Source of the DNA: Nocardia tenerifensis NBRC 101015
GTDB lineage: Bacteria; Actinomycetota; Actinomycetes; Mycobacteriales; Mycobacteriaceae
Length of the DNA stretch: 64,000 nucleotides
Reading direction: 5' to 3'
Assembly (NCBI RefSeq): GCF_000308715.1
Contig: NZ_BAGH01000177.1
Coordinates: forward strand, 1-64,000
The translations under genes and the position numbers were made by a program. Below, one piece after another: positions 1-8,386 of this stretch (positions within the stretch are counted from its first letter, which is position 1; each line of letters begins with the position of its first letter). A model generated the notes under the pieces. It was given only the letters and a program-made list of their open reading frames with translations. It was not told where the DNA came from and did not search any database.

Positions 1-1
1 T

Positions 2-541
2 GACGCGGTCGCAGTGCACGCGACCCACCTCACCGACGCCGACATCGGCCTGCTCGCGCAAAGCCGCACCCGCGCGTGCTTCTGCCCGACCACCGAACGC
101 GACCTCGGCGACGGCATCGGCCCGGCCCGCGCGCTGGCGGACGCCGGGGTCGGCCTGTGCCTCGGCACCGACAGCCACGCCGTGATCGACGCCTTCGAGG
201 AGTGGCGCGCGCTCGAACTCGGCGAGCGCCTGGCCGCCCGCGCCCGTGGCCGCTTCACCCCGGCCGAGCTGTATCGCGCCGCAACCGATCACGCGTCCAT
301 CGGCTGGCCGGAAGCCGGGCGCATCGCCCCCGGCGCCGCAGCCGACCTGGTCACCGTCGACCTCGACTCGATCCGCACCGCGGGCACCGCGCCCGCGGCC
401 GCGCTGTTCGCCGCGACGGCGAGCGACGTCCGCTCGGTGCTCGTCGCGGGCCGCCCCGTCGTCGCCGACCGCCGCCACCTGCGGGTGGACCATCCGGAAA
501 CCGTGTTGCGAGAGGAGATCGAGGCCCTGTGTCGACCCTGA
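2..541 (+). CDS. hutF: formimidoylglutamate deiminase, 3' part
   Basis: The C-terminal 179 residues of an amidohydrolase; the 5' end lies outside the window, so the reading frame is open from base 2. Visible family motifs are HATHL near the start, PTTERDLGDG, and GTDSHAVID carrying the conserved metal-binding Asp. This matches HutF, which deiminates N-formimidoyl-L-glutamate to N-formyl-glutamate in cytosolic histidine breakdown. Its stop codon overlaps the start of hutI by 13 bases, so the two are translated from one message. Assignment to HutF rather than another amidohydrolase rests on these motifs plus the adjoining hutI. Confidence 0.88.
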   Translation, partial: DAVAVHATHLTDADIGLLAQSRTRACFCPTTERDLGDGIGPARALADAGVGLCLGTDSHAVIDAFEEWRALELGERLAARARGRFTPAELYRAATDHASIGWPEAGRIAPGAAADLVTVDLDSIRTAGTAPAAALFAATASDVRSVLVAGRPVVADRRHLRVDHPETVLREEIEALCRP

Positions 542-1686
542 TCACCGGCATCGCCGAGCTCACCACCAATACCGGGGACGGCCCGCTGCGCGATGCGGCG
601 GTGGTGCTCGACGACGCGCGCTTCGCCTGGATCGGCCCCGCCGGCGCCGCCCCGGCCGCCGACGAGCAGATCGACCTCGACGGCCGCGCCGCCCTGCCCG
701 GCTGGGTCGACAGCCACACCCACCTCGTCTTCGCCGGCGACCGCACCGCCGAGTTCGAGGCCAGGATGGCGGGGCGGCCGTACCGGGCGGGCGGCATCGC
801 CACCACCGTGGCCGCCACGAGAGCCGCCACCGACGACGAGCTGTCGGTCAACCTCGCCCGGCATATCGCCGAGGCCCGCCGTCAGGGCACCACCTGCCTG
901 GAGACCAAGACCGGGTACGGGCTCAGCGTGGCCGACGAACTGCGCTCGGCGCGCCTGGCCGCGGCCGCCGCGGACGAGGTGACCTTTCTCGGCGCGCACC
1001 TGGTCCCGCCCGGCGCGAACGCCGACGAGTACGTCGATCTGGTGTGCGGCGACATGCTCGACGCCGTCGCGCCCCACGTGCGCTGGGCCGATGTCTTCTG
1101 CGAGACAGGCGCTTTCGACCGGGACCAGTCGGAACGGGTGCTGCGCGCGGCGCGCGAGCGCGGGCTCGGCCTGCGCGTGCACGGCAACCAGCTCGGCGAG
1201 GGGCCGGGGGTCGAGCTCGCGGTGCGCCACGGTGCGGCCAGCGTGGACCACTGCACCTACCTGACCGACGCCGACATCGAGGCGCTGGCCGCCTCCGACA
1301 CCGTGGCCACCGTGCTGCCCGCCTGCGACCTGTCCACCCGGCAGAGCCTCGCGCCCGCCCGCGCGCTGCTCGACGCGGGGGCGACGGTCGCGTTGGCCAC
1401 CAACGCCAATCCGGGGAGCTCGTATACGACCTCGATGGCCTTCTGCGTCGCCACGGCCGTCCTGCAGATGGGGCTCTCGGTGGCCGAGGCGGTGTACGCG
1501 GCGACCGCGGGCGGCGCGCGGGCGCTGCGCCGCGACGACGTCGGCGTCGTTCGTGTCGGTGCGCGCGCGGATCTTCAAGTGCTCGACGCGCCGTCGGTTA
1601 CGCATCTGGCTTACCGTCCGGGCGTGCCGTTGACCTATGCGGTGTGGCGGCTGGGCCGGCCGGTCGTGGTGCCGGTGTTCGGCTGA
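529..1686 (+). CDS. hutI: imidazolonepropionase
   Basis: A 385-residue amidohydrolase that opens the imidazolone ring of 4-imidazolone-5-propionate to give N-formimidoyl-glutamate, the substrate of HutF. The GTG start at 529 lies inside the end of hutF. The zinc motif DSHTHLVFAGDR (His63, His65), the KTGYGL loop and VHGNQLGEG followed by DHCTYL are all present, and length is normal for the family. One feature is odd: where HutI enzymes normally carry a TDxNPG motif whose Asp binds the metal, this protein reads ATNANPGSS, with Asn at residue 292. Otherwise the gene looks intact and shows typical codon use. Confidence 0.93.
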   Translation: MSTLITGIAELTTNTGDGPLRDAAVVLDDARFAWIGPAGAAPAADEQIDLDGRAALPGWVDSHTHLVFAGDRTAEFEARMAGRPYRAGGIATTVAATRAATDDELSVNLARHIAEARRQGTTCLETKTGYGLSVADELRSARLAAAAADEVTFLGAHLVPPGANADEYVDLVCGDMLDAVAPHVRWADVFCETGAFDRDQSERVLRAARERGLGLRVHGNQLGEGPGVELAVRHGAASVDHCTYLTDADIEALAASDTVATVLPACDLSTRQSLAPARALLDAGATVALATNANPGSSYTTSMAFCVATAVLQMGLSVAEAVYAATAGGARALRRDDVGVVRVGARADLQVLDAPSVTHLAYRPGVPLTYAVWRLGRPVVVPVFG

Positions 1687-1733
1687 CCCGGGTGCGGCGG
1701 GCTGCTGATCGTGGGCGGTGGCCGCTGACCAGT

Positions 1734-1950
1734 GGGCGGTGGACCGTTGAGCGGTGGGCGGTGGACCGTTGGTCGGTGGACCGGTGGACCCCGGTGGACC
1801 GGTGGACCGGTGGACTGTTGGACTGTTGGGCCGGTGGGCCGGTGGACCGGTGGGCCGGTGGACCGTTGGGCCGGTGGACTGTTGGTCGGTGGACCGGTGG
1901 ACCGGTGGACCGTTGGGCCGGTGGACCGTTGGTCGGTGGCCGGTGGACCG
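1734..1950 (+). repeat. minisatellite of degenerate 8-bp units
   Basis: About 28 head-to-tail copies of an 8-bp unit with consensus GKTGGRCY (commonest form GGTGGACC; variants GTTGGGCC, GGTGGGCC, GTTGGTC). Some copies have lost one base, so phase slips several times. The block fills the gap between the 3' ends of the convergent genes hutI and the sugar dehydrogenase. All reading frames through it give low-complexity peptides rich in Gly, Trp, Asp and Arg, which are not regarded as real proteins. Confidence 0.9.
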
Positions 1951-1969
1951 GCGGGCGGCGGGTCGACGG

Positions 1970-3088
1970 CTACCGGGCCGGGAAACGCAGGACGCGATCG
2001 TCACCGGGCCTGCGGTCGCCGCGTCCGTCGGTGTTGGACGTGGTGAGCCACAGCGCGCCGTCCGGCGCGACCATGACCGTGCGCAGTCGTCCGTAGCTGC
2101 CGCGCAACACATCTCGCGCCTGGCCGACCGCGCCGTCGCGCAGCGGCACCGTCCATAGTCGTTCGCCGCGCAGTGCCGCGGCGTACAGCGTGTCCCCGGC
2201 GATCGCTAGGCCCGAGGGGGAGGCCTCCGCCGTCGTCCAGGTGGTCAGCGGGTCGGTGAAGCCGCGATCGGCGCCGCCGATGCCCTCGACGGTCGGCCAG
2301 CCGTAGTTGTTGCCCGGCTCGATCAGATTGATCTCGTCGAACCGGTTCTGCCCGAACTCCGCGGCGAACAGCCGCCCGGCGCGATCCCAGGCCAGGCCTT
2401 GCACATTGCGGTGACCGACGCTGTACACGGGCGATCCCGCCGTCGGATTGCCCTGCGCTGCTTCACCTTCCGGGGTGAGTCGGAGGATCTTTCCGTTGGG
2501 GCTCGTCGGATCCTGTGCCCGCGCACTCTGTCCCGCGTCCCCGGTGCCGACGTACAGCAGGCCGTCCGGGCCGAACGCGATCCGCCCGCCATTGTGGATG
2601 CTGGACTTGGCGATTCCGTCGAACAGCAGCTCGGGCGTTCCGTCCAACCGGAATCGCACGAGCCGATTGTCGGACTCGGCGGTGAAATAGGCGTAGACGT
2701 ACCGATTTTCGGCATATTGCGGCGACAGCGCCAAGCCGAGCAGCCCACCCTCGCCGCCCGCGACGACGCCGGGCACCCGATAGACCTGCTCCGGCGCGTG
2801 ACCGGGACCGATGCGCAGCACGCGCCCGCTGTCGCGCTCGGCCACCAGCGCGTCGCCCTCGGGCAGGAAGGCCAGGCCCCACGGCGCGTCGATGCCCTGG
2901 GCGATCTCCTCCGCCGCGCCGAGATCGGGCGAGCCCGCCGGTTTACTCGGCGCCGTGCTGCGCACGGTCGAGGGGGAGGGCTCCGGCCGGTCGCTCGCGC
3001 ATCCCGCGAGCGCGCCGAGGGCCACTATGACGGAGATCGCGACACCGGCGATGCGACGCCGCGCAGACCTGACTTCCGGATAACTCAC
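1970..3088 (-). CDS. PQQ-type glucose/sorbosone dehydrogenase family lipoprotein
   Basis: A 372-residue secreted beta-propeller oxidoreductase. The GTG start at 3088 is preceded by GGAGG at 7 bases; an upstream extension to 3208 lacks comparable support. Residues 1-30 form a lipoprotein signal (Arg-rich start, hydrophobic core, lipobox ALAGC with Cys30). Family motifs follow: WGLAFLPEG, GGEGGLLGLALSP, HNGGRIAFGPDG, GHRNVQGLAWD and NNYGWPTVEG. The family oxidises sugars outside the membrane using PQQ. Substrate cannot be read from sequence. It is divergent from the LysR gene at 3207, which may control it. Confidence 0.88.
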   Translation of the reverse strand: MSYPEVRSARRRIAGVAISVIVALGALAGCASDRPEPSPSTVRSTAPSKPAGSPDLGAAEEIAQGIDAPWGLAFLPEGDALVAERDSGRVLRIGPGHAPEQVYRVPGVVAGGEGGLLGLALSPQYAENRYVYAYFTAESDNRLVRFRLDGTPELLFDGIAKSSIHNGGRIAFGPDGLLYVGTGDAGQSARAQDPTSPNGKILRLTPEGEAAQGNPTAGSPVYSVGHRNVQGLAWDRAGRLFAAEFGQNRFDEINLIEPGNNYGWPTVEGIGGADRGFTDPLTTWTTAEASPSGLAIAGDTLYAAALRGERLWTVPLRDGAVGQARDVLRGSYGRLRTVMVAPDGALWLTTSNTDGRGDRRPGDDRVLRFPAR

Positions 3089-3206
3089 GCGAGCACCTCC
3101 GACGATATTCCTGTGCACGCGGCGCGCGGGATGCGGCCGCATCGGTAGACCGCGCGCCACGAGCGGTAGCCTGACCCCAGTCTTGTCCCCGAACCACGCT
3201 GAGGTC

Positions 3207-4106
3207 ATGGAACTTCGTCAACTGAGGTATTTCGTCGCGGTGGCCGAGGAGCTACATTTCGGCCGCGCGGCGGAGCGACTGATGATTGTGCAATCGTCGG
3301 TCAGCCAGCAGCTCGGCCGGCTCGAACGCGAGCTCGGTGTCGTGCTGTTCGAACGGTCGCCGCGTAGCGTCCGGCTCACCGAAGCCGGGGCGGCGTTCCT
3401 GCCTGCCGCGAAGAAGGTGCTGGCCGCCGAGCGCCGCGCCCGGACCAGCGTGGCCGAGTTCCTGACCCCGCCGACCGTGCTGCGCATCGGGACCAGCCGC
3501 GGCATGGGCGAGCGGCTCGAGCGGTTGCTCGTCGCGCTCAAGCGGCACGCGCCGGGGGTGAAGGTCGAGCTGACGTCGGCGGCGCTCGGGCAGCGGCTGC
3601 GCAAGGTGTCCGAACACGAGTGGGATGCGGCGTTTTTGCGCGGCGAGGTGGCGGCGCCGGAGGGCGTGCGCCAGATTCCGGTCTGGCACGACGAACTCGT
3701 CGTCGCGCTGCCCGCCGACCACCCGTCGGCCACCGACCGCTGCGTCGATCTGGCCCAGCTGGCCGAGCTGCCGCTCTACCTGACCAACCGGCTGAACAAC
3801 GCGCTGCTCGACGATCTCGTGCTGACCGCCTGCGCCAAGGCGGGTTTCGAGCCCGTCTTCGGCCCCGAGCAGATCTCCATTCAAGACACCCTGGCCGCCC
3901 TGGGGGCGGGCGCCGCCGGCTGGACCGTGCTCTACGCGCCGCACGCCCGGCTGTTGCGCAGCAGCCGGGTGGCCTTCCTGCCGGTGTGCACGCCCGGCGT
4001 GCTCGCGCTGCCGACGGTGCTCGCGGTGCGCGACAACGCCATGGAGCGGCTGGAACCGCTGCTGGCCGCCTGCCGCGACGTCGCGCTCGGCGATCGAACC
4101 GCCTGA
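3207..4106 (+). CDS. LysR-family transcriptional regulator
   Basis: A 299-residue regulator starting at the ATG of MELRQLRYFVAVAEE, the canonical LysR beginning; an in-frame upstream ATG-like extension of eight residues is not family-like. Residues 1-60 form the winged HTH (HFGRAAERL, SSVSQQLGRLERELG, LFERSPRSVRLTEAG); the remainder is the substrate-binding domain. It is transcribed away from the sugar dehydrogenase with 118 bases between starts, the usual arrangement for a LysR protein and its target, so control of that gene is inferred. Effector unknown. Confidence 0.92.
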   Translation: MELRQLRYFVAVAEELHFGRAAERLMIVQSSVSQQLGRLERELGVVLFERSPRSVRLTEAGAAFLPAAKKVLAAERRARTSVAEFLTPPTVLRIGTSRGMGERLERLLVALKRHAPGVKVELTSAALGQRLRKVSEHEWDAAFLRGEVAAPEGVRQIPVWHDELVVALPADHPSATDRCVDLAQLAELPLYLTNRLNNALLDDLVLTACAKAGFEPVFGPEQISIQDTLAALGAGAAGWTVLYAPHARLLRSSRVAFLPVCTPGVLALPTVLAVRDNAMERLEPLLAACRDVALGDRTA

Positions 4107-4143
4107 TTCCGCTTGTCCTCCCGTTCGTTCTCCGCTATCGTCG

Positions 4144-4170
4144 AAGTGAACGAAACCGTACCGTTCACTT
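4144..4170. promoter_or_regulatory. TetR operator
   Basis: A perfect inverted repeat: arms AAGTGAACG (4144-4152) and CGTTCACTT (4162-4170) separated by 9 bases, ending 9 bases before the TetR start codon. The position over the promoter and ribosome-binding region suggests autorepression of the TetR gene and its coupled monooxygenase. Confidence 0.8.
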
Positions 4171-4179
4171 GGAGGGATC

Positions 4180-4764
4180 GTGATCAGGGGCGCGGAACGC
4201 GAGCAGGCGATACTCGCGGCCACGATCGAGCTGCTCGGCGAGATCGGTTACGCCGCAATGACAATGGACGCCGTCGCGGCGCGGGCGCAGGCGAGCAAGG
4301 CGACCATCTACCGGCGGTGGCCGGGCAAGCCCGCGCTGGTGAAGGCGGCGATGGACGCGCACGACGCCGCGTACGTCGCGGACATCCCCGACACAGGGAC
4401 GGTGCGCGAAGACCTGATCGCGGCGCTGCTCGCCCTGACCGCGCAGGTCGACGACCACTACGTGACCATGATGACCGGCCTCATGCACGCCATGCGGGTG
4501 GACGCCGAGCTCGGGGCGGCGCTGCGCGAGCACGTCGCCGACGAGGACCTCGGCCCGTTCCGCACCGTGGTCGATCGCGCCGTCGCGCGCGGCGAGCTCC
4601 CCGAGGGCACGGCGACCGAACTGGCACACCAGGTTTCGGAGGGGCAGATCATGCGCCGGATGTTCCTCGGCGAGCCGCTCGACCGGGCGTTCCTCACCGA
4701 ACTGGTCGACGAGCTGCTGCTGCCGATCCTCACCCGGACATTCTCGACGAAGGAAGATAAATGA
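4180..4764 (+). CDS. TetR-family repressor
   Basis: A 194-residue protein with the TetR HTH at residues 8-54 (ILAATIELLGEIGY, MTMDAVAARAQASKATIYRRW) and a helical ligand domain of the TetR_C type. The GTG start follows GGAGGG by 3 bases. Its last codon overlaps the start of the FAD monooxygenase (ATGA), so the two are translated together. With the palindrome just upstream, the likely role is to repress its own operon until an aromatic or lipophilic ligand is present; the ligand is not known. Confidence 0.92.
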   Translation: MIRGAEREQAILAATIELLGEIGYAAMTMDAVAARAQASKATIYRRWPGKPALVKAAMDAHDAAYVADIPDTGTVREDLIAALLALTAQVDDHYVTMMTGLMHAMRVDAELGAALREHVADEDLGPFRTVVDRAVARGELPEGTATELAHQVSEGQIMRRMFLGEPLDRAFLTELVDELLLPILTRTFSTKEDK

Positions 4765-6254
4765 CGACAACGGAGCTGCCCGTGCTGATCGTCGGAGCGG
4801 GGCCGACCGGGCTGACCCTCGGCTGCGACCTGGCGCGGCGCGGGATCGACTGCCTGGTGGTGGACAAGGCGACGGAGCTGTTCGTCGGCTCGCGCGGAAA
4901 AGGCTTGCAGCCCAGGACATTGGAGGTCTTCGACGATCTCGGCCTGATCGAGGACGTGCTCGCGAACGGTGCGCCGTTTCCGTCGTTCCGCATGTACGCC
5001 GACACCGAGGTGCGATGGACGCGCACGCTGCACGAGATGCTCGGGGTCGCGCCGCTCGAGCGGGACCACGGCGTGCCCTATCCGGACGTGTGGCTGCTTC
5101 CGCAGTGGCGCACCGACGAACTGCTGCGCGACCGGCTGCTCGAACTCGGCGGCCGCCTCGAATTGGGCACGGAGGTGGTCGATTTCGAGCAGGACGACAC
5201 CGGGGTCACGGTGACGCTGCGCCGCGACGGCGCGCTCGAGCGGCTGCGCGCGCAATATCTGGTCGGCGCGGACGGCGGCGGCAGCTTCGTGCGCAAGGCG
5301 CTCGGCGTCGGGTTCGAGGGCGAGACCTTCGAGACGGAGCGGACGTTGATCGGCGACGTCAGGGCCGAGGGCCTGACCGGCGACTACTGCCACATCCTCA
5401 CGACCGGCGATGTGCTGGAACGCTTCTCGCTGTGGTCGATGCCCGGGACGGAGTATTACCAGTTCGTCGCCTCGATGACCACGGACGAGGTGCCGGAGCT
5501 GACGCTGGAAGGCGTGCAGAAGCTGTTGGACGAGCGGTCCGGTCGCTCGGACATCCGGCTGTTCGATTTGCACTGGATCTCGGTGTATCGCGTGAATGTT
5601 CGCATGGTCGACCAGTTTCGGGTCGGCCGCGTCTTCCTGGCCGGGGACGCGGCGCACGTGCACTCCTCGGCCGGCGGGCAGGGGCTCAACACCAGCGTGC
5701 AGGACGCCTACAACCTGGGGTGGAAACTGGCGGCCGTGCTGTCGGGCGGGCCGGACGCGCTGCTGGATACCTATGAGGCGGAGCGCTTTCCGATCGCGGC
5801 GCGGGTTCTCGACGTGACGACCCGGTCGCATCGGCGCGACTTCCGCGACGCCGAGCCGGGGCACGAGGCGCCGGATATCTTCCAGTTGAGGGTGAACTAT
5901 CGTGGGGGACCGCTGGCGGTGGACGCGCGGGAGAAGCCGGGCACTGTGCGGGCCGGAGACCGGGCTCCCGACGCTCGGTGCGGTGATTCCACCCTCTTCG
6001 ATCTGTTCCGCGGGACGCATTTCACGGTGCTCGGATTCGGTGCGGAGACTGACCGGGCGGTCGCCGAAATAGTTGGCGCGCAAGGCGAGCGGGTTCGGGG
6101 TCAGATGCTCGAAGTCGGCGACAGCGCGGCTTTCCGCAACTACGACATCGATCCGGCGGGCCCCGGCACGCTGGTGCTGGTCCGTCCCGATGGATACATC
6201 GGCGTGGTCGCCGCGGATCCGGGCCCGATCCAGGACTACCTCGCTACCTGGTGA
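4761..6254 (+). CDS. FAD-dependent aromatic monooxygenase
   Basis: A 497-residue class A flavoprotein hydroxylase of the RdmE/PgaE type, larger than the two 370-residue monooxygenases elsewhere in the window. The dinucleotide-binding motif VGAGPTGLTLGCDLARRG is at residues 9-26, the DG motif is YLVGADGGGS and the GD motif is VFLAGDAAHVHSSAGGQG; a thioredoxin-like C-terminal domain (about 390-497) follows, as in the polyketide and rifampicin hydroxylases. It uses NAD(P)H and oxygen to hydroxylate an aromatic substrate. Coupled to the TetR gene by ATGA overlap. Drug inactivation is possible but not shown by the sequence. Confidence 0.9.
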   Translation: MTTTELPVLIVGAGPTGLTLGCDLARRGIDCLVVDKATELFVGSRGKGLQPRTLEVFDDLGLIEDVLANGAPFPSFRMYADTEVRWTRTLHEMLGVAPLERDHGVPYPDVWLLPQWRTDELLRDRLLELGGRLELGTEVVDFEQDDTGVTVTLRRDGALERLRAQYLVGADGGGSFVRKALGVGFEGETFETERTLIGDVRAEGLTGDYCHILTTGDVLERFSLWSMPGTEYYQFVASMTTDEVPELTLEGVQKLLDERSGRSDIRLFDLHWISVYRVNVRMVDQFRVGRVFLAGDAAHVHSSAGGQGLNTSVQDAYNLGWKLAAVLSGGPDALLDTYEAERFPIAARVLDVTTRSHRRDFRDAEPGHEAPDIFQLRVNYRGGPLAVDAREKPGTVRAGDRAPDARCGDSTLFDLFRGTHFTVLGFGAETDRAVAEIVGAQGERVRGQMLEVGDSAAFRNYDIDPAGPGTLVLVRPDGYIGVVAADPGPIQDYLATW

Positions 6255-7160
6255 TCAGCCCAGATGCGCTGCGTACCAAGCGAGTACCCGCCGCCATGCC
6301 TCCTCGGCGGCGGCCGGCGCGTAACGCGGCCCGGTGTCGTTGAAGAACGCGTGGTCGGCGTTCGGCGCGACCCATATCTCGTGGGGCGCGGCGGTGCGTT
6401 GGAGGGCGGCCTCGGCGGCCGGGCGGGTGGCGCCGACGCGGGCGTCCGCCTCGGCGTAGATGCCCAGCACGGCGGCCTTGGCGGCGGACAGGTCGCCCTT
6501 GTCGGGGAACGGGCCGTAGAACGGCGTCGCCGCGTCGAGGGGAGACGGGCCCGAGGCGAGCAGCAGCCAGACCAGGCCGCCGCCGAAGCAGAAGCCGGTC
6601 GTGCCGAGCCTCCCGCCCGGCACCCGCCGCCCGAGTTCGTCGAGGCCCGCGCGCAGGTCGGCGAGGAACTGCTCCTGCGGGGTGTTGCTCAACTCGGCGG
6701 TGGCCTGCGCCGGGTCGGTGAACGCGGCGGTGCCGCCCTTCTCGGAGAGCAGGTCCACCGCCAGGGCCGAGTACCCCGCTCCGGCGAATCGTCCTGTCAC
6801 CGAACGGATGTGGTCGGTCAGGCCCTTGTTCTCGTGCACGACCAGCACGCCGCCGCGCGGCTGTGCGGCCGCCGCCCAGGCGCCCTGGAGTTCGCGATTG
6901 CCGGGTCCCGCGAAGGTGATCGGCGTCGCCATTAGCGCGGTGCTCATCCCCGGCGGCGTCGAAGGTGTTGCGGCGGAAGGGGCTTGGGTGGTGACCGGCG
7001 GCTCGGTCTGCTCGCTCGCGCACGCGGCCAGCAAGGCGGCCGCCGCCGGAACGCCGAACCCGAGCAGGCCGAGCCGCCGCAGCGCCTCGCGCCGATTCAG
7101 CAGGCCGTCGGCGTGATCGGCGGCGATCTCCTCCGCGATATAGCGCTGCAGCGGCGTCAT
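6255..7160 (-). CDS. dienelactone hydrolase family lipoprotein
   Basis: A 301-residue alpha/beta hydrolase. The N-terminus is unusual: about 20 cytosolic-type residues, then RREALRRLGLLGFG and a hydrophobic stretch ending in LAACAS, which looks like a Tat signal with a lipobox (Cys near residue 47). The catalytic set of the dienelactone hydrolase family is visible: HENKGL (Glu), GFCFGG with the nucleophilic Cys, and NADHAF (His). The stop codon abuts the monooxygenase stop with no gap, so the genes are convergent. Likely an exported lactone or ester hydrolase; substrate unknown. The ATG at 7160 has only a weak ribosome-binding site. Confidence 0.87.
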   Translation of the reverse strand: MTPLQRYIAEEIAADHADGLLNRREALRRLGLLGFGVPAAAALLAACASEQTEPPVTTQAPSAATPSTPPGMSTALMATPITFAGPGNRELQGAWAAAAQPRGGVLVVHENKGLTDHIRSVTGRFAGAGYSALAVDLLSEKGGTAAFTDPAQATAELSNTPQEQFLADLRAGLDELGRRVPGGRLGTTGFCFGGGLVWLLLASGPSPLDAATPFYGPFPDKGDLSAAKAAVLGIYAEADARVGATRPAAEAALQRTAAPHEIWVAPNADHAFFNDTGPRYAPAAAEEAWRRVLAWYAAHLG

Positions 7161-7213
7161 GCCCACCAAGGTAGGCTTCGACGCCGCCGCGCGCGTGGCT
7201 TTCGGCTCCGCGG

Positions 7214-8143
7214 CTAGAGCTTCGCCTGCACCTGGTCGGCGATCAGCTCCAGGTGGTCGAGGTCCGACAGGTCGAGGATTTGCAGGTAGATGCGCTGGGT
7301 GCCGATCTCGGCGTAGCGGCCGATCTTGTCGACCACCTCGGCGGGCGAGCCGGCCAGGCCGTTCGACTTCAGCTCGTCCACCTCGCGCCCGATCGCCGCG
7401 GCCCGCCGGGCCACCTCGGCGTCGTTCGCGCCGACGCAGGCGACCAAGGCGCTGGAGTAGACGAGGTCGTCGGGGTTGCGGCCGCGGGCTTGGGCGGCCG
7501 CGCGGACCCGGCCGAACTGGGCGGCGTTGTCCTCTATCGAGGCGAAGGGCATGTTGAACTCGGTCGCGTACTGGGCGGCCAGTCGCGGCGTGCGGGTGGC
7601 GCCGTGGCCGCCGATCAGCACCGGGATCGGATCCTGCACCGGCTTGGGCAGGGCGGGGGAGTTGCTCAGCTGGTAGTACTGACCGTCGAAGTCGAACGTG
7701 TCGCCCGGCTTGGTCGACCACAGACCGGTGATGATCGCGAGCTGCTCCTCGAAGCGCGCGAATTTATCGGCGGGGAAAGGGATTCCGTAGGCGGCGTGCT
7801 CCTCGGCGAACCAGCCGCTGCCGAGGCCGAGCTCGACGCGCCCGCCCGACATCTGGTCCACCTGCGCGACCTGGATCGCCAGCGGTCCGGGCAGCCGGAA
7901 GGTGGCGGCGGTGACCAGCGTGCCCAGCCGGATCCGCTGGGTCTCGCGGGCCAGCGCGGCCAGGGTGAGCCAGGCGTCGGTGGGGCCGGGCAGCCCGTCC
8001 GCGTCGCCCATCGCCACGTAGTGGTCGGAACGGAAGAACGCGTCGAATCCCAGATCCTCGGTGGCTTTGGCGACGGCCAGCAACGTGTCGTAGCTCGCGC
8101 CCTGCTGCGGCTCGGTGAATATGCGCAATTCCATGATCACCAT
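7214..8143 (-). CDS. LLM-class F420-dependent oxidoreductase
   Basis: A 309-residue TIM-barrel enzyme of the luciferase-like monooxygenase superfamily. The start MVIMELRIFTEPQQG is chosen because a GGGG stretch lies 5 bases upstream; the ATG nine bases later (8134) is possible. The reading frame continues upstream through the 21-bp repeats, which are not considered coding. Typical motifs: LGFDAFFRSDHYV, LGTLVTAATFRLPGPLA, VDQMSGGRVELGLGSGWF, PVLIGGHG. Reduced F420 is the usual cofactor in actinomycetes, but FMN is not excluded. It is the first of three such genes in the window. Confidence 0.88.
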   Translation of the reverse strand: MVIMELRIFTEPQQGASYDTLLAVAKATEDLGFDAFFRSDHYVAMGDADGLPGPTDAWLTLAALARETQRIRLGTLVTAATFRLPGPLAIQVAQVDQMSGGRVELGLGSGWFAEEHAAYGIPFPADKFARFEEQLAIITGLWSTKPGDTFDFDGQYYQLSNSPALPKPVQDPIPVLIGGHGATRTPRLAAQYATEFNMPFASIEDNAAQFGRVRAAAQARGRNPDDLVYSSALVACVGANDAEVARRAAAIGREVDELKSNGLAGSPAEVVDKIGRYAEIGTQRIYLQILDLSDLDHLELIADQVQAKL

Positions 8144-8195
8144 GGTGCCCCAGGACGCTTCCGATCGGTACGACCGGGCCGTGTGGCGCATCCCC

Positions 8196-8300
8196 ACTGT
8201 GCACCGCGCCACCGCGACTGTGCACCGCGCCACCGCGACTGCGCACCGCGCCACCGCGACTGCGCACCGCGCCACCGCGACTGCGCACCGCGCCACCGCG
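8196..8300 (+). repeat. five tandem 21-bp repeats
   Basis: Five exact-length head-to-tail copies of a 21-bp unit beginning ACTGTGCACC or ACTGCGCACC and ending CACCGCG. The first two carry GTG, the last three GCG, the only difference seen. Each unit holds two near-copies of CACCGCG. The array sits 53 bases upstream of the F420 oxidoreductase start. Because 21 is a multiple of 3, one minus-strand frame stays open and joins that gene as a repetitive peptide (ARCAVAV), which is treated as non-coding. Confidence 0.95.
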
Positions 8301-8386
8301 CGACCTGAGACCGCAGCTGCTGGCGGTCGATGCCGCCACGCGTCGAGAGATCGCCGAACTCATCGCCGCTGCCGACGGACGAGCCG

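Noticed and set aside
246..2112. Long opposing frames over hutI and the sugar dehydrogenase
   Set aside because: Arg/Pro-rich shadows of the real genes caused by GC-rich third positions.
1732..2158. Plus-strand reading frames through the 8-bp repeats giving long Gly/Trp/Asp-rich proteins
   Set aside because: All three frames are open because the unit lacks stop codons; no ribosome-binding site and no family match.
8144..8363. N-terminal extensions of the F420 oxidoreductase and a plus-strand frame through the 21-bp repeats
   Set aside because: The peptides are pure repeat translation and the conserved domain starts later.
8301..8386. Plus-strand fragment reading LLAVDAATRREIAELIAAADGR
   Set aside because: Protein-like over 35 codons only, no start or ribosome-binding site, then runs into the next gene's antisense; too little to call.
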